Source: M30B80 sp965656935 (GTDB lineage: Bacteria; Pseudomonadota; Alphaproteobacteria; Rhodobacterales; Rhodobacteraceae). Taken from it: DNA of 64,000 bases. The first letter of the stretch is position 1; every line of letters begins with the position of its first letter. The DNA is taken from NCBI GenBank assembly GCA_965656935.1, contig CBFHMG010000013.1:1-64000 (forward strand), given 5' to 3'. A model generated the notes under the pieces. That model saw nothing but the letters and a program-made list of their open reading frames with translations. It made no database searches and had not been told where the DNA came from. The position numbers and the translations under genes were made by a program. This document shows positions 17,356 through 25,151 of the stretch, in pieces.

Positions 17356-18386
17356 CCGCCCCAAAGCGCATATTGCACATGCATTTCGGCACAGATGGCG
17401 GGGCCGAGCGTTTTTTTGTGAACCTTGTAAACGCCTTTGGCGAGCGGGGCGTTGAGCAGCGGTTTGTGACCCGTCCGAACCGTGACTGGTTGCCCGAGAT
17501 TGCGCCCTTGGGCCCGATCCTCGAGAGCAATTTTCGCCTTGCCTCGCCCGCCTCGCTGCTTTTGCGCTGGCGGGTGCGCCAGATGATCCGCCAATGGCAG
17601 CCCGATGCTGTGATGGCGTGGATGTCGCGCTCCTCCAAGCTTTTGCCGCGCAAGGCGGGGCCCGTGCGGCTGACGCGTTTGGGTGACTACCCGCGCCATC
17701 TCAAGAATTTCCGCAATAACGACCTGATCGTCGCCAATACCCCCGGAATTGCGCAGAGCTGCCTTGATCTGGGTTGGGAAAGGCCCGTGCAGGTCGTGTC
17801 GAATTTCGTACGCGAGGTGGAGCCTGTTGCGGTGTCGCGGGCCATGCTGGACACGCCCGAGGATGCATTCCTGATCGTTGGTACGGGGCGGTTTATCCGG
17901 CGCAAGGGCTTTGACACGCTGATCCGCGCGGCGGCGAAAATGCCTGATGCATGGCTCTGGCTGGCAGGGGACGGTGAAAGGCGGGCCGAGCTTGAGGCTT
18001 TGGTGGATGAATTGGGCCTGCGGCCCCGCACGCGTTTTCTGGGCTGGGTGGACGAACCTTTGCACTATGTCGCCGCTGGCGATGTCTATGTGATGCCATC
18101 GCGCCATGAGCCGCTTGGCAATGTCATTCTGGAGGCATGGAAAGCGCGCACGCCCGTGATCTCGACGCGCTCGGAAGGGCCAAGCTGGTTTGCCAGCGAT
18201 GAACAGGATTGTCTGCTGGTCGATATCGATGATGAGGCGGCCATGGCTGCCGCATTGGCGCGCCTACGTTCTGATCAGGGTTTGGCAGACAGGTTGGTTG
18301 CGGGGGGCAGCGCCACGCTTGAGGCCCGCTTCACCAAGGATCGTATCGTGGATCAATATCTTGAGATCATCGAGGGGCGGTATTGA
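17352..18386 (+). CDS. Glycosyltransferase family 4 (GT-B fold)
   Basis: A 344-residue GT-B enzyme. The N-terminal domain has the glycine-rich HFGTDGGAERFFVNL acceptor loop. The C-terminal Glycos_transf_1 domain (from about residue 170) has GTGRFIRRKGFDTLIRA, the donor-binding segment RTRFLGWVDE and the EX7E-type motif MPSRHEPLGNVILEAW. It would transfer a sugar from a nucleotide donor to a glycolipid or polysaccharide at the cytoplasmic face. It sits between two GT25 genes in one operon, 4-base overlap upstream and 4 bases to the next start, pointing to core oligosaccharide or exopolysaccharide assembly. Confidence 0.9.
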   Translation: MTAPKRILHMHFGTDGGAERFFVNLVNAFGERGVEQRFVTRPNRDWLPEIAPLGPILESNFRLASPASLLLRWRVRQMIRQWQPDAVMAWMSRSSKLLPRKAGPVRLTRLGDYPRHLKNFRNNDLIVANTPGIAQSCLDLGWERPVQVVSNFVREVEPVAVSRAMLDTPEDAFLIVGTGRFIRRKGFDTLIRAAAKMPDAWLWLAGDGERRAELEALVDELGLRPRTRFLGWVDEPLHYVAAGDVYVMPSRHEPLGNVILEAWKARTPVISTRSEGPSWFASDEQDCLLVDIDDEAAMAAALARLRSDQGLADRLVAGGSATLEARFTKDRIVDQYLEIIEGRY

Positions 18387-18390
18387 GCCG

Positions 18391-19188
18391 ATGAAGGTTT
18401 TGATCATCAATATGGCTTCGGCTACGGACCGAATGGGGTTCATGGCGGCGCAAATGGCGCATTTCGGCTTTGATTGGGAACGGATCGAGGCGATCACGCC
18501 CGACACGCTTCAGCCCCCCGCCGATGATCCCGTCTGGCATCGCTGGCAGCGCCCTTTGCGCGTGACCGAGATGGCGCTTTGCGCCTCGCATATGGCGGCA
18601 TGGGCACGCGTGCTGGAGCTGGATGCGCCTTGCCTGATCTTGGAGGATGACGCCGTTCTGGCCGCGGACCTCCCCGCATTTCTGGAGGCTGTTGCACCCT
18701 TGAGCGGGGTTGATCATCTGAGCCTTGAGACGCGCGGGCGCAAGAAGTTCGTAAGCTTTCATATGCATCCTGCCGCGCCCATCCGCAGGCTCTGGCAGGA
18801 TCGCACAGGCTCTGCCGCCTATATCGCATGGCCCAAGGGCGCGCGCGAGATGCTGGCCCATGCAAGGCAGACAGGCGGGCCATCGGATGCGATCATTTCC
18901 TCGACCTATGGGATGGATAGCTGGCAGGCCGATCCAGCGCTCTCGATCCAGCTGGATCAATGCGCGGCCTATGATGTGCCGCAAGCCTTGGCGACATCCT
19001 CGCTAATCGATGCGGTGAAAAAGCCCAATCTGCTGGAGAGCTATAGCAAGCCCGCGCAAAAAGCCTTTCGCCGCCGCCGCGTTCTGGCGCAAATCCAGAT
19101 GGGTCTGCGCCAGTTTTGGCGGGCCTCGAAAGGGCAGCGCAAGCATATCAAGCCAGCCGCTGACTGGCCCAACATCACCCTTGATTAG
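18391..19188 (+). CDS. Glycosyltransferase family 25 protein (3)
   Basis: A 265-residue GT25-like protein: MKVLIINMASATDRMGFM at the start, CASHMAAWARVLE as the central helix and LILEDDAVLAADL as the acidic donor motif. The basic C-terminal region (residues 230-255) is rich in Arg and Lys. The ATG at 18391 begins 4 bases after the GT4 stop and keeps the family start; upstream in-frame sequence overlaps the previous gene and is not family-like. Third and most divergent GT25 copy in this island. Confidence 0.85.
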   Translation: MKVLIINMASATDRMGFMAAQMAHFGFDWERIEAITPDTLQPPADDPVWHRWQRPLRVTEMALCASHMAAWARVLELDAPCLILEDDAVLAADLPAFLEAVAPLSGVDHLSLETRGRKKFVSFHMHPAAPIRRLWQDRTGSAAYIAWPKGAREMLAHARQTGGPSDAIISSTYGMDSWQADPALSIQLDQCAAYDVPQALATSSLIDAVKKPNLLESYSKPAQKAFRRRRVLAQIQMGLRQFWRASKGQRKHIKPAADWPNITLD

Positions 19189-19190
19189 GG

Positions 19191-19937
19191 CTATTTCCAG
19201 TAGAGGTTGATATAGGGGCGATCCATCTTCGCGAAACGGGCCTGCATGGCGCGCACCTCGGGCAGGATCGACAGATCGAAGCGTTCATGGGTTTCGATGA
19301 ACATGGCATCGAAGCGGTCCAGTGCGCGGGCTTCAACCGCGCGCAACATGGCCCATTCCGCCCCTTCGATATCCACCTTGATGACTTTTACTTTTGTCGG
19401 TAATTCATTGAGGAACCTTGCAAAATCAATCAATTCAACCTCGCAGGCGGCATCAAATTGCGCTGTGCGATCCCCTTCCATAATCGAATTGGCCTTGGAG
19501 GCGCTGCGCCGCGATTGCGCATCCTGCCATGACGGGGGGCGGAACAAGGTGACGGTGCCATCCTCGCCGCCAACAGCCGCCTGATGCAGCACGACATTGT
19601 CCAAATCCTTCGTGGCGTCTTGCAGATGAGTGAAGGTCTCGGGGTCAGGCTCGAACGCATGAACGGTGGCACCTGTCGCGGCCATTTGCTGCGTGATCTC
19701 GCCCACATTGGCCCCAAGATCGATCACGATATCACCCGCGCCGATCTGCTCCAGCATCTGGTCAAACACGGCGTAGGACCGGTTCGAGAGGCGGCGTTTA
19801 AGCTTACGGTAGCAAATCCAGCCCAATGCGCCGGGCAGGTGCTGACCCAGATCGAGCAGTTTTTCCAGCGGTGTTTCAGGGCGCAGGTCGCGCATGAAGA
19901 AGCTGCGGGAAGAGGTCTCGGTCACGTTAGGATCCAT
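19191..19937 (-). CDS. FkbM-family SAM-dependent methyltransferase (1)
   Basis: A 248-residue methyltransferase with SAM-binding motif I DIVIDLGANVGEIT, motif II TVHAFEPDPETFTHL and the FkbM-type KVIKVDIEGAEWAML segment. FkbM enzymes O-methylate sugars or polyketides, and beside glycosyltransferase genes a sugar O-methylation role is the natural inference. The start MDPNVTET at 19937 is preferred over an in-frame start at 20003 that would overlap the leader of the divergent gene; MRDLRPET at 19895 is also possible. No start has a strong ribosome-binding site. The stop is 2 bases from the convergent GT25. Confidence 0.87.
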   Translation of the reverse strand: MDPNVTETSSRSFFMRDLRPETPLEKLLDLGQHLPGALGWICYRKLKRRLSNRSYAVFDQMLEQIGAGDIVIDLGANVGEITQQMAATGATVHAFEPDPETFTHLQDATKDLDNVVLHQAAVGGEDGTVTLFRPPSWQDAQSRRSASKANSIMEGDRTAQFDAACEVELIDFARFLNELPTKVKVIKVDIEGAEWAMLRAVEARALDRFDAMFIETHERFDLSILPEVRAMQARFAKMDRPYINLYWK

Positions 19938-20056
19938 AAATGAGGTTGGCTGGAAACCGCCTTGCGAGGGCCTAGCATGCCTGCGCGCGGGCGGGCAAGC
20001 CATCGCGCTTGTCGGGTAAAGGCTCTATTGCTATAGCAAAGCATATTTTATTGAGG

Positions 20057-20722
20057 ATGCCCGCCTTGGCCGACCCGTTTCGAAACCTGAAATTATACTG
20101 GCATCGATTGCTCAATACTCAAGTCATCACGCGCGATGGCATAAGCGTGCATTGCGGCGACACAGTCCCGCGGGCGGTGCGCAACGGGTTGTTCAAAAAC
20201 ACCTATGAAGATGGTGAACGCGAAATGCTCAGGCGTTGCGTCCGCTCAGGGGACAAGGTTCTGGAGATTGGCGGCGGTATCGGTTTCGTCGGAATGGCGG
20301 CCGCCAAGATCGCGGGCGAGGGAAATGTCGTCTCCTATGAGGCCAATCCCCGCCAGAGAGAGGTGATCGAGGCGAATTACGCGCTGAACGCGCCTGTGCC
20401 TGAATTGCGGATGAAGGCCATCACGCGCGATGGTAAGCCCGTCACCTTTCATCAAAGCGATAATGTGATCTCGTCTTCGATCTATCAGCGCGCTGAGACG
20501 CAAACCGCGATCACGGTGCCAAGTGACGCGCTTGCCGATGTTCTGGCCGAGCTGCGCCCCGATGTGGTGGTGATGGATGTCGAGGGCGCGGAGATCGAAT
20601 TGCTGGCAGATGTCGATCTGGCAGAGGTGCGCGCCATGGTGGTTGAATTGCACCCCCATATCGGGGGGAGGATAAGATCGCAGCACTTATGGCCTCGCTT
20701 GAGGCGCGCGGCTTTGAGGTGA
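20057..20722 (+). CDS. FkbM-family methyltransferase (2), 3' end frameshifted
   Basis: SAM-dependent methyltransferase with VLEIGGGIGFVGMAAA, VVSYEANPRQREV and the FkbM segment PDVVVMDVEGAEIELL. After HPHIGG the frame departs into non-family sequence and stops at 20722. Adding one G to the G6 run at 20663-20668 restores IGGEDKIAALMASLEARGF and a stop at 20770-20772 that overlaps the next ATG (ATGA), as expected inside an operon. The lesion is therefore a one-base deletion, by sequencing error or real mutation. The start is uncertain: ATG 20057 has GAGG directly adjacent, and TTG 20009 is an alternative. Confidence 0.8.
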   Translation: MPALADPFRNLKLYWHRLLNTQVITRDGISVHCGDTVPRAVRNGLFKNTYEDGEREMLRRCVRSGDKVLEIGGGIGFVGMAAAKIAGEGNVVSYEANPRQREVIEANYALNAPVPELRMKAITRDGKPVTFHQSDNVISSSIYQRAETQTAITVPSDALADVLAELRPDVVVMDVEGAEIELLADVDLAEVRAMVVELHPHIGGRIRSQHLWPRLRRAALR

Positions 20723-20772
20723 CGGGGGATATGCGCAAAAACGTGCTTTTGACACGGGCGGCAGCCGCATGA
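20663..20772 (+). other. Frameshift site and displaced 3' end of FkbM gene (2)
   Basis: The G6 run at 20663-20668 marks the break. From there to the TGA at 20770 the +1-corrected frame encodes a clean 35-residue tail with a typical helix (DKIAALMASLEARGFEV) and ends MRKNVLLTRAAAA. Confidence 0.8.
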
Positions 20773-21218
20773 AGGGCTTTCCCGATCTTCCGCCCCTTTG
20801 GCTTGCGGGGTTTTGCGCGCTGGCTTGGGTCATTGCCAAGGTCTTGCCGCTGATCACCTTGCCAGGCTCGGTCGGGCTGGCCAGTGGCGTGGCCTTGATG
20901 CTTGGCGGGTTCGGGCTGGTGGGTTGGTCTGCGATGTGGTTCCTGCGCAAAAAGACAACCATCGAGCCGCATCACAAGCCGCAATCCCTGATCGTCGAAG
21001 GGCCTTACCGCCTGTCGCGAAACCCGATCTATCTGGCGATGCTGATGATCCTTGTAGGCTGGGTGTTTTATCTTGGCGCGCTACTGCCTTTGGTTTTGCC
21101 TTTCATCTTCGCGCGCATCTTGACCACGCGTTTTGTGCTGCCCGAAGAAGCCGCCCTGCGCGAGGCTTTCGGGGCCGAGGCCGAGCAATACATGGACGCA
21201 ACGCGGCGTTGGTTGTAA
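20769..21218 (+). CDS. Isoprenylcysteine carboxyl methyltransferase-like membrane protein
   Basis: A 149-residue protein with about four membrane helices and the ICMT/phospholipid methyltransferase (PEMT) core: VEGPYRLSRNPIYLAMLMILVG and, near the end, FVLPEEAALREAFGAEAEQYMDATRRWL. Such enzymes methylate small lipidic or thiol substrates at the membrane; bacterial substrates are mostly unknown. Its ATG overlaps the corrected stop of the FkbM gene, so it belongs to the same transcript. Length is typical of the short bacterial members. Confidence 0.85.
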   Translation: MKGFPDLPPLWLAGFCALAWVIAKVLPLITLPGSVGLASGVALMLGGFGLVGWSAMWFLRKKTTIEPHHKPQSLIVEGPYRLSRNPIYLAMLMILVGWVFYLGALLPLVLPFIFARILTTRFVLPEEAALREAFGAEAEQYMDATRRWL

Positions 21219-21312
21219 CAGGGTCTCGCAAAGGCTTGATTGGATTTGTGATGCCATCGCGCTTAACTAGGGTGCTCAAGACCCCTACGACCCAACCCGA
21301 AGGAAACCCAAC

Positions 21313-22026
21313 ATGATCCGAGCCGTCCTGTCCGCGCTGACCGCGCTGTCTTTGACGCTGGCCGCAAATACTGCGCGCGCCGATGGTCCTGTTGTGGTGG
21401 AATTATATACCTCACAAGGGTGCTCTTCCTGTCCCCCCGCCGATGAATTGCTGGCGCAATTGGCCGAGCGTGAGGATGTGATCGCCCTTGGACTGCATGT
21501 GGATTACTGGGATTATATCGGTTGGGCCGATACCTTTGCCGACCATCAATTCACACTCCGTCAGCAAAATTACGCACGTGTCGCGGGGGCGGGTATGGTC
21601 TATACACCCCAGATGATCATTGGCGGGTCCGATCATGTGGTGGGCAACCGCCCCATGGAGGTGGCCGATACAATTGCGGCACATCGCGGGCTGAGATACC
21701 CCGTTGCAATCAATATCAGCCATGAGGGCGGCATCTATACGATCGAGGCCCGCACTGAGATGGCACCACCGCGCCCAGAAATGCTGGTCCAGCTTGTCCG
21801 CTTCATGCCTCATAGCGAGGTGGAGATTGCGCGCGGTGAAAATGCAGGGCGCAATGCGGAATACCACAATATCGTGCGCTCTTGGCAGGTGATCGGGGAA
21901 TGGGATGGCGGGCGGCCCTTTGTGGGGCGTGTACAGCCGCAGGATGATCTGCCCTTGGCCGTGATCGTACAAGCCGCAGGCCCTGGCCGTATCCTTGGCG
22001 CGATGCGCCTGCCGCGCGAGGATTAA
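21313..22026 (+). CDS. DUF1223 secreted thioredoxin-like protein
   Basis: A 237-residue protein with a Sec signal peptide (residues 1-23, cleavage after ARA). A thioredoxin-like fold follows that begins VVELYTSQGCSSCPPADELL, containing a CxxC-type pair, and continues HVDYWDYIGWADTFADHQFTLRQ, the DUF1223 signature. Function is unknown; the periplasmic location and CSSC motif suggest thiol redox or metal chemistry. AAGGAAAC precedes the ATG. It is convergent with the acyltransferase gene, and the two stop codons overlap. Confidence 0.88.
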   Translation: MIRAVLSALTALSLTLAANTARADGPVVVELYTSQGCSSCPPADELLAQLAEREDVIALGLHVDYWDYIGWADTFADHQFTLRQQNYARVAGAGMVYTPQMIIGGSDHVVGNRPMEVADTIAAHRGLRYPVAINISHEGGIYTIEARTEMAPPRPEMLVQLVRFMPHSEVEIARGENAGRNAEYHNIVRSWQVIGEWDGGRPFVGRVQPQDDLPLAVIVQAAGPGRILGAMRLPRED

Positions 22027-22982
22027 TCCTCGCCCGTTCCTTTGCCGGCTCCATCCGCTGAGCCGCCTGTTCCGTCCAATGGTGCGAAAAAACGTTCCTG
22101 CCGCGAGGGTTTCCAGCGGCGATGCACCCAATACCATTGCTCGGGCGCGGCCTCGACCTGACGTTCAAGGCTGGTGGCAATGGCTTGGGTCATCTCTTCG
22201 GCATTGGAATGGGGAATGGGCGGTTCCACGATGATTTCGAAATCAGCCGTTTTGCCGATGCGTTTGGCATAGATCGGAACCAAAAGCGCGTCATAGCGCA
22301 GGGCCATTTCCCCCCCTGTCAGGGCCGTGGGGGCGGGCTTGCCCATGAAATCCACCCGAACGCCATCGTAGAAATACTGATCCAGCAGTATCGCGCATTG
22401 GCCTGCATTTTTCATATGGCGGATGAGGTCATTCAGGCCGCGCCGTCCGCGTGGGAAAGCAGGGCCGCCGAAGGATTTCATCATCTCGATGTAATGATCG
22501 TTGAAATACCCGTTATTCATCGGGCGATAGAGCCCCCCCATCGCATAGCCGCGCATATTCAGCGTGCCGCGAAAGGCCTGAAAATTCCCGAAATGTCCTG
22601 ACACGAACAAAATTGGCCGCCCCGCTTTGCGCGCCTCTTCTACCGCGTCCCAGCCTTCGCCTGTGATGCGCCAAGTTTTGGAGCGTTCCAGAAGCTCCTC
22701 GCCTGAATATTGCTCAATCAGGGATTGCCCGAAATTGAACAGGACATCATTGGCAATCTGGCGGGTGCGGGCAGGGGGCATATCGGGCCAGATATAGCGC
22801 AGTTGTTCTTCCGCACGGGGGTGAAAACGGGTGATTGGGCCAAAGACGCGCCTCATCAGCCAGCCCATGAAGCGGCCCCGCGTCTCATAGGGCAGCAGAC
22901 GCGCGGTGCCAATCAGGCCGCGTGCGAGCCTGTCGATCAGCCAATCCGATGTGGTGCGTCTGTCGCGGTCATAGGCGGCCAT
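22023..22982 (-). CDS. LpxL/HtrB-like lysophospholipid (lipid A) acyltransferase
   Basis: A 319-residue membrane-associated acyltransferase of the LpxL/HtrB family, which adds secondary acyl chains to lipid A. It shows the VSGHFGNFQAFR block (H130), GGLYRPMNN and the RRGLNDLIRHMK / GQCAILLDQ region. The usual catalytic motif is HX4D/E; here the acidic position is Gln135, so activity or acyl specificity may differ. The start at 22982 (MAAYDRDR) has AGGGGAAAG upstream. It sits 19 bases behind the EamA gene and may be co-transcribed with it. Confidence 0.88.
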   Translation of the reverse strand: MAAYDRDRRTTSDWLIDRLARGLIGTARLLPYETRGRFMGWLMRRVFGPITRFHPRAEEQLRYIWPDMPPARTRQIANDVLFNFGQSLIEQYSGEELLERSKTWRITGEGWDAVEEARKAGRPILFVSGHFGNFQAFRGTLNMRGYAMGGLYRPMNNGYFNDHYIEMMKSFGGPAFPRGRRGLNDLIRHMKNAGQCAILLDQYFYDGVRVDFMGKPAPTALTGGEMALRYDALLVPIYAKRIGKTADFEIIVEPPIPHSNAEEMTQAIATSLERQVEAAPEQWYWVHRRWKPSRQERFFAPLDGTGGSADGAGKGTGED

Positions 22983-23001
22983 GGGCCAGACTTTCCCCTG
23001 A

Positions 23002-23901
23002 TCAATCCCGATGCGCGGCCGAAGCGCTGGCCTGTGGCGCGGCTTTGGCTTGCGTTTCGCGGTGCCAGACATAAAGCCCCGCCCCGATGATCACAAGCGC
23101 ACCAAGCAGGCCATAAGCATCGGGCAATTCGCCAAAGGCGATCACGCCGTAGAAGGTTGCAAAGACCACACCGCAATAGCCAAAGGGCGCCACCGCGCCT
23201 GCTTCCGCCACGGTCAGCGATTTTATCAGCGCCAATTGCCCCAAAGCCGCGATCGCGCCAAGCAAAAGGAACAGGCCGGTATCGCCCATATCGGGCAGGG
23301 TCCAGACCGTTGGCACAAGGCTGGAGGCCACGATCGTGCCGATCAGCGCGGTATAGATGAAGGAGGTCAGGATATCCTCGTCGCGGCCCAAAAACCGCGT
23401 TGCCAGCGCATAGGAGGCATAGAAAAACCCTGCTGCCAGCGGCAAGAGCGAGGCCAGCGTGAACACATCCGCCCCGGGGCGGATAATGATCAAGGCGCCA
23501 ATCAGGGCGGCGATAATGCCAAAGATACGGCGCGGACCTAAACTTTCCTTGAGGATCAGGGCCGCCCCCAATGTCAGCAGCATCGGATGCACATTCATCA
23601 CCGCCGTGGCCGAGGCGATATTCATGTAGGAAAGCGATGTGAAGAAGCAAAAGGTTGCTGAAAACAGCAGGGCCGAGCGCAGCAATTGCAGCCCGAGATG
23701 CTTGGTCTGGATCAGTGCCCGCAAACGCGGGGCCAGCACGATCAGCACCACAGCCATCTGCCCCGCATAGCGCGCCCAAACCACCTGCAGCACCTCGTAT
23801 CGCTCCGAGAGCAGCTTGGCCAACATATCCATGCTGGAAAACATGAACATCGCGGCCACCATATAGAGGATGCCTTGCGCATTGGGGGAAAGGCGGTTCA
23901 T
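23002..23901 (-). CDS. EamA/DMT-family membrane transporter
   Basis: A 299-residue protein with ten predicted transmembrane helices arranged as two EamA repeats (about residues 10-140 and 150-285). It begins MNRLSPNAQGILYMVAAMFMFSSMDMLAKLL, a standard DMT start. Family members export amino acids, nucleosides, nucleotide sugars or metabolites; the substrate cannot be deduced. The start at 23901 is chosen because the first helix follows directly. It lies 10 bases after the Blh-type phosphatase gene and precedes the acyltransferase. Confidence 0.88.
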   Translation of the reverse strand: MNRLSPNAQGILYMVAAMFMFSSMDMLAKLLSERYEVLQVVWARYAGQMAVVLIVLAPRLRALIQTKHLGLQLLRSALLFSATFCFFTSLSYMNIASATAVMNVHPMLLTLGAALILKESLGPRRIFGIIAALIGALIIIRPGADVFTLASLLPLAAGFFYASYALATRFLGRDEDILTSFIYTALIGTIVASSLVPTVWTLPDMGDTGLFLLLGAIAALGQLALIKSLTVAEAGAVAPFGYCGVVFATFYGVIAFGELPDAYGLLGALVIIGAGLYVWHRETQAKAAPQASASAAHRD

Positions 23902-23911
23902 GGCGTGGCCA

Positions 23912-24343
23912 TCAATCCCGTGCCTGTGCGATGGCGTCGATCTGGCCTGCCATATGATCCAGCTGATACCCCGCCGCGCTGACTGATGCGAGGATATCCG
24001 CGGTCGCCATCTCGCCCGCCATGGCAAAGGCCCACATCACAGCAGATCGGGTTCCGCTGGCGCAATAGGCCACAATTGGCCCTTCGGACCCTGCAATCGC
24101 ATCGGATTGTTCTTCGACATTATTCATGGTCATGGCGCTGCCCGTCACGGGGTTGAAGACGAACTCCAGACCCGCGGCTTCGGCGGCTATTTGCATTTGG
24201 GGGGCCTGAAGCTCGGGTGGGTTTTCCATATCGGGGCGGTTGCAGATGATCGTTTTGACCCCTTGTTCGGCCAATAGGCTCAGATCGCTGGGTTGGAGTT
24301 GTGGCGCGACTGAGAAACTATCGGTGATGGGTCGGATATCCAT
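23912..24343 (-). CDS. Beta-lactamase-hydrolase-like (Blh/TIGR01244-type) phosphatase or sulfurtransferase
   Basis: A 143-residue protein with a dual-specificity-phosphatase-like fold. It begins MDIRPITDSFSVAPQL, has VKTIICNRPDMENP and carries the catalytic P-loop CASGTRSA (C-X5-R) near residue 90. In Rhizobiales and Rhodobacterales such domains occur alone or fused to a persulfide dioxygenase-like domain and are associated with sulfide metabolism; alone, its substrate is unknown. First gene of a likely three-gene operon with the transporter and acyltransferase. Confidence 0.85.
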   Translation of the reverse strand: MDIRPITDSFSVAPQLQPSDLSLLAEQGVKTIICNRPDMENPPELQAPQMQIAAEAAGLEFVFNPVTGSAMTMNNVEEQSDAIAGSEGPIVAYCASGTRSAVMWAFAMAGEMATADILASVSAAGYQLDHMAGQIDAIAQARD

Positions 24344-24496
24344 GGAAATTGCCTTATCGCTATCAGTATTTTGTCATCTGTGATGGGCTATGCCTCACCA
24401 TGCCTGCTTGCCGCATCCAAGGAAAGCGCATTCGGCAGGCACAGCGCAGGTGGCCATGTGCCAAAGGGGAATGCGATGGCAAACCCCTCAAGGGGC

Positions 24497-24712
24497 TCAG
24501 CTTAGAATAATGCCCGTGACCACGCACATCAGGCCAAGCGCCGAGATCAGAAGTGCGGCCATATTGATCGCGACCACGCGCTGCAGACGGCTGCGCATTT
24601 CCTCATCTGGCAGGTTGGCCCGTTTGGCGCGCATCGCGGTTACGATGCAATATACCAGCCCGATCAATCCGATCACTGCCAAGCCGCTTCCCGACCAGAT
24701 AAGCCAATCCAT
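24497..24712 (-). CDS. Small two-helix membrane protein, hypothetical
   Basis: A 71-residue protein with two transmembrane helices (about 5-27 and 48-69) joined by a charged cytoplasmic loop (RAKRANLPDEEMRSRLQRV). The pattern resembles a small family of uncharacterised alphaproteobacterial membrane proteins. It stands alone between the Blh gene and the divergent GapR gene. No function can be assigned. Confidence 0.75.
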   Translation of the reverse strand: MDWLIWSGSGLAVIGLIGLVYCIVTAMRAKRANLPDEEMRSRLQRVVAINMAALLISALGLMCVVTGIILS

Positions 24713-24856
24713 GCTGCATTCCTTACGTAACTTGCCTTTGCGCCTGCGCTAACGGATCACAGGCGCACGGGCAAGCGCCATCGGCCCTTGCAGCGCGGCC
24801 TGAGGCCCGCTAATCGTGCCCTTCGATCCTTTTTCATATCAGATCAGAGGCCCTTG

Positions 24857-25126
24857 ATGATGGATGATGTCACCGACCCCAGCTCCAACTCCTATCGCGT
24901 CACCGCGGATGAGCTTCGCCAGTTCGTGGAGCGCTTCGAGCGCCTCGAGATGGAAAAGAAGGACATTGCCGATCAGCAAAAAGAGGTGATGGCCGAGGCG
25001 AAATCGCGTGGCTATGACACCAAGGTCCTGCGCAAGGTCGTGGCGCTGCGCAAGCGCGAGCCTGATGATATCGCCGAGGAAGAGGCGGTTCTCGAGATGT
25101 ACAAGGAAGCTTTGGGAATGCGCTAA
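24857..25126 (+). CDS. GapR-family (DUF2312) nucleoid-associated DNA-binding protein
   Basis: An 89-residue, helix-rich protein matching the DUF2312/GapR family in full: an N-terminal long coiled coil (SYRVTADELRQFVERFERLEMEKKDIADQQ) and the basic DNA-contacting block EAKSRGYDTKVLRKVVALRKREPDD. Caulobacter GapR is the same length; it encircles overtwisted AT-rich DNA as a tetramer and assists replication and chromosome organisation. Start ATG 24857 with AGAGG six bases upstream; the second ATG (24860) is possible. A hairpin overlaps its stop. Confidence 0.92.
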   Translation: MMDDVTDPSSNSYRVTADELRQFVERFERLEMEKKDIADQQKEVMAEAKSRGYDTKVLRKVVALRKREPDDIAEEEAVLEMYKEALGMR

Positions 25127-25139
25127 GGCGCATTTTCCC
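25114..25139. terminator. Hairpin at the GapR stop codon
   Basis: GGGAATGCGC and GCGCATTTTCCC form a stem around the stop codon TAA with a two-base bulge. It lies 12 bases before the convergent stop at 25152, so it could end either transcript. Confidence 0.5.
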
Positions 25140-25151
25140 AAACATGATCCG

